DNA of 64,000 bases from Bradyrhizobium commune (GTDB lineage Bacteria; Pseudomonadota; Alphaproteobacteria; Rhizobiales; Xanthobacteraceae), in contig NZ_CP061379.1 in assembly GCF_015624505.1 (NCBI RefSeq), positions 2,976,001 through 3,040,000 of the forward strand. The letters run 5' to 3'. The position numbers were made by a program, and so were the translations under genes. Below are positions 31,542 to 38,662 of the stretch, one piece after another. The notes under the pieces were generated by a model. That model saw only the letters and a list, made by a program, of their open reading frames with translations, made no database searches and was not told the DNA's origin. Positions within the stretch are counted from its first letter, which is position 1; each line of letters begins with the position of its first letter.

Positions 31542-32573
31542 TCAGGCATCCCGGGCAGCCTCAACAAGGCACGATTCGATCAGATTGAAGCGGCCGACGC
31601 GGAGAACGGCTGTGGGACGGAAGCCACTCTCGGTCAGGAGCCGATAATATTCTCTTTCGGTCCGTTCCCGTCCACCTGGACCGCGCAGCATGTTCAAATC
31701 GCTCATGGCGCACGACCTGCCCGCGTCATCGGTACCAGGCGATTCCGGCATCGCTCGTTCGACTAATAGCAGTCTGCCTTTTCGAGGAAGCGCTTTGCGA
31801 CAGTTTTCCAAAATGATGCAGCTGCGCTCATCATCCCAGTCGTGAATAATGCTTTTCAAGATGATCGCTTCGGCCCCCGTAGGCACCGCGTGAAAGAAAT
31901 CACCTGCGACAAACGTAAGGCGATCGGACAGTCCCAGCCTGCCGAAGTGCTGGTTAGCGGCATCAGCGCACCTCGGCAAATCGAAAACCGTTCCTTTGAT
32001 ATTCGAGTATTCTCTCGCCACGGCGCCCATGAGTTCCCCAGAGCCGCCTCCGACATCCATCAAGTGGGAGATCGTGCCAAAGTCGTAGGCCTGCAGTAGA
32101 TCGTGCGTGACCAACCGCGTCAGGTCTGTCATCGCTTCATTGAATATCCGCACATGCTCTGGCGTGCGTGCCATCAGATCGAAATTGTCGCCGACGTCCT
32201 GGAGTTGGGCAGCCGTCTTCCCCGACATGATCGAATCCAGCAGACCATCCCACCTCCTGGTCAGCATGTAGCCTTCAAAGATGACCCAGCTCTTGAACGA
32301 TCGTTCGGCAGCACCATCGAGTCCCGCCCCCAGTTCGGTTAGCAAGTAGCGGTCTTCGCTGACGCGAGAGCAAATGCCGACGGCCGAGAGAGCGACGAGC
32401 AAGCGGGCCAGTGCGTCCCGGTCCGTGTGGGTTCGACTCGCGAGTTCATCGACCGTTCGCGGTCCGTCGCGCAGCCATTCGGCAAGCCCCAGCCTGGCAG
32501 CGACATAGATCACTGCCGTCACACGGTGCGATTGAACAAGATCCAACAACTTTTCGCGGGGATCGGTGGTCAT
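31542..32573 (-). CDS. O-methyltransferase, acetylserotonin-OMT-like
   Basis: The 343-aa protein has an N-terminal winged-helix dimerisation domain (about residues 10-90, VTAVIYVAARLGLAEWL) and a Methyltransf_2 catalytic domain with HLMDVGGGSGELMGAVAR (motif I), GTVFDLPRCADAA, VAGDFFHAVPTGAEAIILKS and IIHDWDDERSCIIL, where the His is the usual catalytic base. Such enzymes methylate small phenols or secondary metabolites. It lies eight bases after the TctC-type gene and must share its operon. The substrate might relate to the ligand imported there, but this is inference. Confidence 0.9.
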   Translation of the reverse strand: MTTDPREKLLDLVQSHRVTAVIYVAARLGLAEWLRDGPRTVDELASRTHTDRDALARLLVALSAVGICSRVSEDRYLLTELGAGLDGAAERSFKSWVIFEGYMLTRRWDGLLDSIMSGKTAAQLQDVGDNFDLMARTPEHVRIFNEAMTDLTRLVTHDLLQAYDFGTISHLMDVGGGSGELMGAVAREYSNIKGTVFDLPRCADAANQHFGRLGLSDRLTFVAGDFFHAVPTGAEAIILKSIIHDWDDERSCIILENCRKALPRKGRLLLVERAMPESPGTDDAGRSCAMSDLNMLRGPGGRERTEREYYRLLTESGFRPTAVLRVGRFNLIESCLVEAARDA

Positions 32574-32581
32574 GTGCCGCT

Positions 32582-33547
32582 CTAGTCTTCGATCGGGAAT
32601 CCTGACGCCGCCACGATCGGGCCCCAGCGTTCGAAGTCGGCGCGCTGGACACGTTTGAGTTCGTCCGATGTCGTTCCTGTCGGCTCGCAGCCGATGGCAT
32701 GAATCTTTGCGCGCATTTCGGGATCGCTCCCGATTGCAATGATCTCCTTTCCCAGGCGCTCAACGAACTGACGGGAAGAATGGGCAGGTGCATAGAATGC
32801 GAACCATCCGGACGCGTCGATATCGATCCCGCTCTCCTTGAGAGTCGCGGTTTGGGGTAGGAAGGAAGATCGCGCGGCGGCCGCGGTGGCGATGATGCGT
32901 ATGCCACCGCCCCCATGTTGCTCCAGGAGTTCGGAAACAAACGCCATATACATCGGGACCCGGCCGGCCAGCACATCCGGGAGGGCAGCAGGCGTACCCT
33001 TGTAGGGCGTGTGGCGCAGGTTCAGGCCTGTGATCCGGCCAAACTCGCCGCAGATAAAATGAGGTGCTGTACCTGCTCCGGGCGAGCCGTACACGGCCTG
33101 GGCGGGATTGGCTTTCATCCAGTCGATGAGCTCGTGCGCTGAATGGATGGGCAGCTTCCCGCTGACCGCCAGAGCCAGATCGACCGTCATCACCTGCGAA
33201 AGGGGCACAAAGTCGCGCTCTGCATCGTAGCCCAAGCTCCTGAAGAGATGCGGCTGGAGTGTGAATTGCGAAGCGGAAGCAAACAGCACTGTCTCCTCGC
33301 CCGGTGCGGCATTCTTGACCGCCTGAGCGCCGATGCGCCCGCCAGCGCCAGCAAGGTTCTCCACAATCGCCACCTTGCCGAGCCTGGTATGGAGCTGCTC
33401 GGCAAACAGCCGGGCGATCGAATCTCCCGACCCGCCAGGCGCGAACGGAAACACGATCCTCAGCGGCCGGTCGGCGGCAATAACGGGTAGCGGAAGAGCC
33501 AGAGCCGAAAACCCGCTCAGTATGGCGCGACGCGAGCAAAGCTGCAT
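32582..33547 (-). CDS. TctC/Bug-type substrate-binding protein
   Basis: A periplasmic solute receptor of the tripartite tricarboxylate transporter family, about 321 aa. It has a signal region with CSRRAILSGFSALALPLPVI (possibly Tat), then IVFPFAPGGSGDSIAR, VENLAGAGGRIGAQAV, YGSPGAGTAPHFICGEF and the PYKGTPAALPDVLAGRV motif, all typical of Bug proteins. I start at ATG 33547, as GGAG lies six bases upstream; ATG 33559 is the alternative. No TctA/TctB membrane genes are nearby, so the receptor is an orphan that must use a distant transporter. Confidence 0.9.
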   Translation of the reverse strand: MQLCSRRAILSGFSALALPLPVIAADRPLRIVFPFAPGGSGDSIARLFAEQLHTRLGKVAIVENLAGAGGRIGAQAVKNAAPGEETVLFASASQFTLQPHLFRSLGYDAERDFVPLSQVMTVDLALAVSGKLPIHSAHELIDWMKANPAQAVYGSPGAGTAPHFICGEFGRITGLNLRHTPYKGTPAALPDVLAGRVPMYMAFVSELLEQHGGGGIRIIATAAAARSSFLPQTATLKESGIDIDASGWFAFYAPAHSSRQFVERLGKEIIAIGSDPEMRAKIHAIGCEPTGTTSDELKRVQRADFERWGPIVAASGFPIED

Positions 33548-33622
33548 GGCGTTCTCCATGTGCCTGGGACAGCAACGCGATGATCCGGCCGGCTTTCCAT
33601 CTCGCTATCCTGAAGCAACAAC

Positions 33623-33661
33623 GCTATAACCCGAAATCGCATTTTCCTATCGGGCTATAAC
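33623..33661. promoter_or_regulatory. Candidate LysR-type operator
   Basis: GCTATAAC occurs as direct copies at 33623 and 33654, and CCCGA / TCGGG form an inverted pair inside them. It lies in the 129-bp divergent region, just upstream of the LysR gene at 33677. Confidence 0.45.
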
Positions 33662-33676
33662 GTGAGGTGAATACTC

Positions 33677-34618
33677 ATGCAGTGGCAGGACCGCATCGGC
33701 CGACGCCTGCGCCTCAAGGATCTGCATACGCTCCAGACCGTCGCAGAGGTCGGCAGCATGGCCAAGGCGTCTCACCGTCTTGGATTGTCGCAGCCGGCGA
33801 TCTCCAAGGCCATCACCGACATGGAGCACGCCGTCGGGGCCGCGCTGCTGGATCGCACCTCGCGCGGAGTCGAACTCACCGAGTGCGGTCGCCTTCTTGT
33901 CGATCGCACGCGCGTCGTTTTCGACGAAATAAAGCTGGGTGTTGCCGACATTGTGCAAAGATCGGATCCGGCACAAGGGCTCGTTGCGATCGGCACGACC
34001 GAGCCGGTCACCGCGATCGTTACAGAAATCATCGGACATCTCGTTCGCAGATATCCAGGCATCAGGTATCATATCACGATAGGTGATCGGGATGCGCTTG
34101 AGCATGCTCTGCGCCAGAGAATGCTTGATCTGGCCATAACGCGCTGGGCGCCGTTGCCAGTCGCGGATGATTTGTCCGCGGAGGTGCTGTTTAGATCCTC
34201 CCTTGCGGTGATGGCGGAGCGACGGCATCCGCTGCTGCGATCGAGGAAGAAGCTGAAACTCGCAGAACTTATGCAAGAGCAATGGACGCTCTCGCCGCCC
34301 GAGTCTTTTTTGGGTCGTACCGGCGTCGAGCTATTTCGGCGACATAACCTGCCCCTTCCGCCAACGACCGTCACCACGATTTCAATCTACATGCGGTTGA
34401 ATCTGTTGGCGAGCAGCCGGTTCATAACCCTGTTGCCCATGCAGATACTCAGAATGCGATCGAGTAGCGCATGGCTGCGCGCGTTGAACGTCGATCTCGG
34501 CGATACTTCCGCCCCGATAGCCTCGATCACCTTGAAGGGACGACGGGCCGGAGGTGCAGTCAGGTTATTCCAACAGGCCAGCCGGGAGGTCTGTAAGGCG
34601 CTGGTTGGAGTGAGCTGA
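33677..34618 (+). CDS. LysR-family transcriptional regulator
   Basis: A 313-aa LTTR: residues 10-70 hold the winged HTH (KDLHTLQTVAEVGSMAKASH with LGLSQPAISKAITDMEHAVG), followed by a substrate-binding domain like the PcaQ/GbpR group. It is divergent from the TctC/OMT pair, so it most likely regulates that pair in response to a small aromatic or carboxylic ligand. The start follows GTGAGGTGAATACTC. Its stop lies two bases from the convergent GDSL gene's stop. Confidence 0.92.
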   Translation: MQWQDRIGRRLRLKDLHTLQTVAEVGSMAKASHRLGLSQPAISKAITDMEHAVGAALLDRTSRGVELTECGRLLVDRTRVVFDEIKLGVADIVQRSDPAQGLVAIGTTEPVTAIVTEIIGHLVRRYPGIRYHITIGDRDALEHALRQRMLDLAITRWAPLPVADDLSAEVLFRSSLAVMAERRHPLLRSRKKLKLAELMQEQWTLSPPESFLGRTGVELFRRHNLPLPPTTVTTISIYMRLNLLASSRFITLLPMQILRMRSSSAWLRALNVDLGDTSAPIASITLKGRRAGGAVRLFQQASREVCKALVGVS

Positions 34619-34620
34619 CG

Positions 34621-36210
34621 TCATACCGTCAGCAGATTCCACTGCTCTGCCGTCTGGAGCAGATGGCCCAAGCTGTTGCTCACTTCGCCACCATGACCAT
34701 CTGCTGCCGCGATGGCGTGCGTGATCAGATAAGGCGTGCTCGGATCGGTCGAGACCGAGTCTATCTGTAGTTCGATGCGCTCGGTGCCGGTGACATGCAG
34801 TCCGTCGATGTCGAAGCTTCCGGCGTGGCCGTGTTTTGCCGCCTGGTCGAAGGCGGTTTCGATCCTGGCAAATTCGGCGAGAAAGGCCCGTTCCGCTGTG
34901 GGATTTTGGTCGTTGATGATGAAGCGGAGCGTGTCATGCCCGCCGCCGCCGCTCACCATCTGTTGCCCGAAGGTGAAGCTGCCGTCGGGCTTGACCAGGC
35001 TCGCGCTTTCCTTGAGCACGAAGAGGTCATTGCCGGTGCCGCCGAATAGCGCATTGGTGCCGGCGCGGTTGACGATCAGCGCATCGCCATCGCTGCCGCC
35101 GATCAGCTTGTTGACGCCGGTCGAACCGGTCTCGAGCACGTCATGGCCGGAGCCGCCGTCGAGCGTGGCGTTGCCGGCACCGGCCCAAATCAGGTCGTTG
35201 CCAGTGCCGCCATGCACCGTCACATTGCCCTCACCGGCAAAGATGATGTCGTCGCCGGCGCCGCCATAGATTGTATAATTGTCGTTCAGCCCCGACCTGG
35301 TTGGATCGAGTGGCGTCGCGAAGACGAAATTGTCGCCGCCCCCGGCATGGATCACGCTCTGCGTGCCGTCGAGGAATTGCGCCGTATCCGACGTCAGCAC
35401 CGCATCGGAGAATGCCGCCAGCACGCCGTGCGCCGCGCTGGTCGGATGCTCTCCATCGAAGAAGGCGAGCTCGTTCGGCGCAAACTGGTGCGTGCCGGTG
35501 GCGAGCTGGGCGGTCCAGGTGACCGTGAGATCGTTGTTGAAGCCGAAGGTCTTGGGATCCGCGGCAAAGGCTTCCGTCAATTGGAAGGCGTCCACCAAAT
35601 GGACATTTGAATGGCTGGCAGCGAGCTGCGCCAATGCAGCGTTGTTGACGAGGTCTACGGCGTGAACGGCCGCGACGACGGCCGGGCCCTCGGCCTGCGC
35701 ATTCGGCGTGAGCCCGAAATCGGGCAATGTGTAGAGGATGATGTGCTTGAAACCCGCGTCGGTCAGCGCGTTGATCGCTGCATCGACGCTGCCGATGACG
35801 TTCTGCACAAACGCCGGCAAATCCGCGGGATTACCATCGTTGAGAAAAAACGAATCATAGTCATTGCTGCCGATATTGATCAGCGCGGTGGCATCGGCCG
35901 GTGGCTTGTGGCCGTCGAGCTCCGCGATGTATTGCGCGACCTGGTACGAAAGATTGATGGCGTGTGGCGGGACATGATTGACCAGCAACGAGGGCGACGT
36001 ATCGCTGGCCTCGGCAAAACCGTAGGCCCTGTCGTCGAGGCGCATATGCAGCAGGCTTGCGAGCTGCTCGGCGTAATTGGGCCCGTTGGAGAACCGTCCG
36101 TCCCAGTCGGGCGGCTGCGGAAGGCCGATCAGGTTGAAAAGGTTGCCGTTGTCCGACAGGCTGTCACCGAAGACGACGAGCGTGGAATTATGATGCTGAT
36201 CCCGTCTCAT
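34621..36210 (-). CDS. Extracellular GDSL lipase/esterase with RTX calcium-binding repeats
   Basis: The 529-aa protein begins with a SGNH/GDSL hydrolase: FGDSLSDNGN (block I, nucleophile Ser), NIGSNDYDSFF (block III) and FDGEHPTSAAHG (block V Asp-His). From about residue 305 come RTX nonapeptides (GGAGDDIIFAGEGN, HGGTGNDLIWAGAGN, GGSGHDVLE). There is no Sec signal peptide, and the C-terminus is acidic and aliphatic, which fits type I (ABC) secretion with Ca2+-driven folding outside the cell. No T1SS genes are in the window. It may degrade lipids or esters in the soil or plant surface. Confidence 0.9.
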   Translation of the reverse strand: MRRDQHHNSTLVVFGDSLSDNGNLFNLIGLPQPPDWDGRFSNGPNYAEQLASLLHMRLDDRAYGFAEASDTSPSLLVNHVPPHAINLSYQVAQYIAELDGHKPPADATALINIGSNDYDSFFLNDGNPADLPAFVQNVIGSVDAAINALTDAGFKHIILYTLPDFGLTPNAQAEGPAVVAAVHAVDLVNNAALAQLAASHSNVHLVDAFQLTEAFAADPKTFGFNNDLTVTWTAQLATGTHQFAPNELAFFDGEHPTSAAHGVLAAFSDAVLTSDTAQFLDGTQSVIHAGGGDNFVFATPLDPTRSGLNDNYTIYGGAGDDIIFAGEGNVTVHGGTGNDLIWAGAGNATLDGGSGHDVLETGSTGVNKLIGGSDGDALIVNRAGTNALFGGTGNDLFVLKESASLVKPDGSFTFGQQMVSGGGGHDTLRFIINDQNPTAERAFLAEFARIETAFDQAAKHGHAGSFDIDGLHVTGTERIELQIDSVSTDPSTPYLITHAIAAADGHGGEVSNSLGHLLQTAEQWNLLTV

Positions 36211-36264
36211 GTTTCGCTCCCTGACTATGCAGATACTCGTTCGATCGCCGATGCGATAGGCCGG

Positions 36265-36630
36265 TCATGAATTCGGCGGCGCGAAGATGCAGCGAATGTC
36301 GGGGTTTTCGCCGGTGCCGAAGCAGATGTGCCAGCGGCCGTCGCGAGACTCTCTTCGCGATTTCGTCGGGTTGACATAGAGTGTTGTGCCATCGTCTGTC
36401 GTCATCAACAGCCCATCGGACAGCATCTGAATGCGTGACACCGGATGGCAATCGCCATCATGGCAGCAGTCGGTCGGATACCAACTGATGGTGCTGCCGT
36501 CGGCGCCGTGATGGACGTGGGCGCTGGCCGGCGAAAGCGCCGCAATACAAATTGCCACAATCGGTATCGGCAATGTTGTAAGGATCGATCGGTACGAGCT
36601 CAGTTCGAGCCAGCGGGCAATGTCGAGCAT
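36265..36630 (-). CDS. Exported Cys/His-rich hypothetical protein
   Basis: From ATG 36630 the protein has 121 residues, with a signal peptide ending about SPASAHVHHG. The mature part has DCCHDGDCHPVSRI and HICFGTGENPDIRCIFAPP, giving five Cys and several His, suited to disulfides or metal binding. A GTG at 36642 is another possible start. I recognise a recurring small family in Bradyrhizobium with the CCHDGDC signature, but no known function. It is the last gene of the operon with the BASS transporter, 15 bp after it. Confidence 0.78.
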   Translation of the reverse strand: MLDIARWLELSSYRSILTTLPIPIVAICIAALSPASAHVHHGADGSTISWYPTDCCHDGDCHPVSRIQMLSDGLLMTTDDGTTLYVNPTKSRRESRDGRWHICFGTGENPDIRCIFAPPNS

Positions 36631-36645
36631 AGGAAATCTCACCAG

Positions 36646-37626
36646 TCAGGGTTTCCAGGACGCAAATGACCGGAGCGCTTGAGGCGCGAAACGGTTGACC
36701 AGGGGAGGCAGCGTGACACACAGCCTGACGATGAGGGGTAGCGCGAGCACGGGGATCACGCAGGCCGCGACGTAACCCTCCGCCAACGGCGGCAGCCCAA
36801 AACTCGCGGCCGCCCACGCCAGAGTGACGTTGCGATTGCCGCTGACGAGGCCGATCGTCCCGGCCAGCTGCAAACCAAGTCTTGAAAAGACCAGCGTGGC
36901 AAGCCCGCACAGTCCGAAATTGATTGCAATCGCGGCCGCGAGCATTTCCTCGAAACGAGCCGGGTTGCTGTGCCACTGTGTCGTGATGCCCTGCGAGGTC
37001 GCAAGACCGACGATGATGAGCCCGATGACGGCGACGCCGGTGGCGGCGCGCTGATCCGGCAGGACGGGCGTCAGCCGTTCGCGCCACCGCAATGATGCGA
37101 CGGCTACAAGCGCCGCCATCCCGATGATGCCAAACAGGCGGAGGGCAAGGGCCTGCATGTCGAAGGCGACGCCGAGGCCCAGCACGGTGGCGAAGCAGGG
37201 AATCGAGATCGGCGCGAGCAGCGTCAATGCGATCGACACGAGCAGGGCGATGCGGGGCTGCAGGCCCAGCATCGCAGCAATCGCTGCGGCACTGCCGACT
37301 GGCGGCGCCAGCAGCGAAAGCAGCACGCCGGCCCGCAGCGATGGATCAAGTGGTACAAACGACAACAAGGCGGCCGCAGCCAACGGAAGCACGATACCGA
37401 CCCAGGCCAGCACTACGCCGATCAGAGAGATGCGCATCTTGAGGCCGGATGGTGCAAGACCGGCGGTGAGAAAGGAACCCAGCGTCAGAAGAAATGCGGA
37501 TACAGGCAAAAGGCTGTATCCGAAATGCGCGAGAGGCCGGCTGAGAACGCCCACACAGAGGGAAACCACCAGCAGCATCGGGCCTTGTCTACCAAGGGCG
37601 GAAAGTAATTTTCCGAATGTGCGCAT
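36646..37626 (-). CDS. BASS/bile acid:Na+ symporter-like transporter
   Basis: From ATG 37626 the 326-aa protein has about nine to ten hydrophobic helices, with LAPPVGSAAAIAAMLGL and ASFGLPPLAEGYVAACVIPV, and SGNRNVTLAWAA, which resembles the conserved region of bile acid:Na+ symporter/arsenite-permease-like transporters. The frame upstream to 37788 is out of keeping with a membrane start. The solute is unknown; organic acids or sulfur compounds are typical. It lies between two microproteins and a Cys-rich exported protein on the same strand. Confidence 0.82.
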   Translation of the reverse strand: MRTFGKLLSALGRQGPMLLVVSLCVGVLSRPLAHFGYSLLPVSAFLLTLGSFLTAGLAPSGLKMRISLIGVVLAWVGIVLPLAAAALLSFVPLDPSLRAGVLLSLLAPPVGSAAAIAAMLGLQPRIALLVSIALTLLAPISIPCFATVLGLGVAFDMQALALRLFGIIGMAALVAVASLRWRERLTPVLPDQRAATGVAVIGLIIVGLATSQGITTQWHSNPARFEEMLAAAIAINFGLCGLATLVFSRLGLQLAGTIGLVSGNRNVTLAWAAASFGLPPLAEGYVAACVIPVLALPLIVRLCVTLPPLVNRFAPQALRSFASWKP

Positions 37627-37723
37627 CCGCTTTATCCTCGTTGGTACTTGCGAAGAGTTCTGAGCTGGGTCGAAAAGCGCCGCTTGCCTGTTGGCCAACG
37701 GTGCTGCTTCGCGTGAGGGGTGG

Positions 37724-37870
37724 TCAGGGCGGGTCGGGATTGAACAACGGCGAATGCCACTGCGCAGCCGTCTGCTGCTGCGGCGCACCGACGAGCACCC
37801 AAATCCCGAGTGCTGTGACCACCGATATTGCCAGGCACCAGCCGGCGAGGCGCGGCCGGTCCTCGTTCAC
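37724..37870 (-). CDS. 48-aa membrane microprotein
   Basis: A GTG overlapping the stop of the upstream gene (GTGA arrangement) starts VNEDRPRLAGWCLAISVVTA. It has one hydrophobic helix (about residues 11-29), then a short Gln/Pro-rich tail ending FNPDPP. Translational coupling to the 59-aa gene is strongly suggested by the 4-bp overlap. 97 bp later the transporter gene begins. No family recognised. Positions follow the frame given by the upstream gene's stop. Confidence 0.6.
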   Translation of the reverse strand: MNEDRPRLAGWCLAISVVTALGIWVLVGAPQQQTAAQWHSPLFNPDPP

Positions 37871-38046
37871 GGCAACGCCATCGCAAGGGCTGTGGTCGCG
37901 TCGGTCGCATCCGCTCCCGGCACCGCAAAGTAGATGGCGGCGATCATGACGACGCTGAACATCGCGTAGCCGCAGATGATCCAGCGATCGTAATCGCGGT
38001 TCCCGGTGGGCAATACAGGAGGGCTGGCGCTTTCTGAGCTCTTCAT
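37867..38046 (-). CDS. 59-aa membrane microprotein
   Basis: ATG 38046 is preceded by GCAGAGGAGCG, a good ribosome binding site. The protein has a polar N-terminus (MKSSESASPPVLPTGNRDYD), one hydrophobic helix (about 21-43, IICGYAMFSVVMIAAIYFAV) and a short acidic/Ala tail. It overlaps the 48-aa gene by four bases, so they are expressed together and may assemble as a pair. The longer frame to 38277 is not supported by a ribosome binding site. Confidence 0.6.
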   Translation of the reverse strand: MKSSESASPPVLPTGNRDYDRWIICGYAMFSVVMIAAIYFAVPGADATDATTALAMALP

Positions 38047-38662
38047 TGTCACGCTCCTCTGCAATTCACGGCGCGTGCGTTCCCAGCTTGTGAAGCCGTC
38101 CGCACGCCGATGGAAAATAAAAAGTGCTTCGCGAACTTCGTCACCGTAAAGGTTGCGGCAATCGATGCGGGAAGTCGTGAAGAGGTTCTGAAAAGATTCC
38201 GAATCGATGCCGAGGGAACAGGCAGCCTGGGCAGATTGTGCACACGAAATCGGGGCGCTCAGGGCGTCTCGCGTCATGAATTCGTCACGAGGTGCTCGTG
38301 CGCGAAAAAAGCTTCCGTTGCGGGAATATCGCCGCGCCCAACCCGATAAATCAGATCAAGGGGCGATCTATGCTCGACGTCGCGCTGGTCTCGTTGGCGA
38401 AACCTGTGATCGATTTCATATCGGACGAAATTCGCAAGTGGTACGTTGAGCGAGCATGCGTAGCGCGCGCCCAGGCAGTTGCGTCTGCGGGCGGGTCGCT
38501 CAGTTCCGCCGGGTTGCAACATTCCGTCGTTGCATAGCTGCTCGATCTCGTCTTCGTCGCGCTGGGCGCCGATTTTCTGCTACCGTGCGGCGTGTGGGCC
38601 GGGGCATTTTGAAAGCTGAACGAGTTAATTGCGAAGACTTCCAACCGAGAACGAATTTGTTC
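38047..38662. other. 616-bp divergent region with no confident gene
   Basis: This lies between the 59-aa microprotein (minus) and the large regulator (plus). It holds several short frames without support and the weak 55-codon candidate at 38370. I see no strong operator palindrome. Its length suggests room for regulatory sites of both operons. Confidence 0.4.
38370..38537 (+). CDS. Possible 55-aa protein
   Basis: ATG 38370 follows AAGGGGCGATCT. The peptide (MLDVALVSLAKPVIDFISDE) has an amphipathic start and is otherwise unremarkable. It precedes the large regulator but stops 125 bp before it. Could be chance. Confidence 0.3.
   Translation: MLDVALVSLAKPVIDFISDEIRKWYVERACVARAQAVASAGGSLSSAGLQHSVVA

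Noticed and set aside
38110..38349. 79-codon plus-strand frame before the large regulator
   Set aside because: Its ATG lacks a ribosome binding site, and it overlaps the leader of the microprotein operon; not supported.
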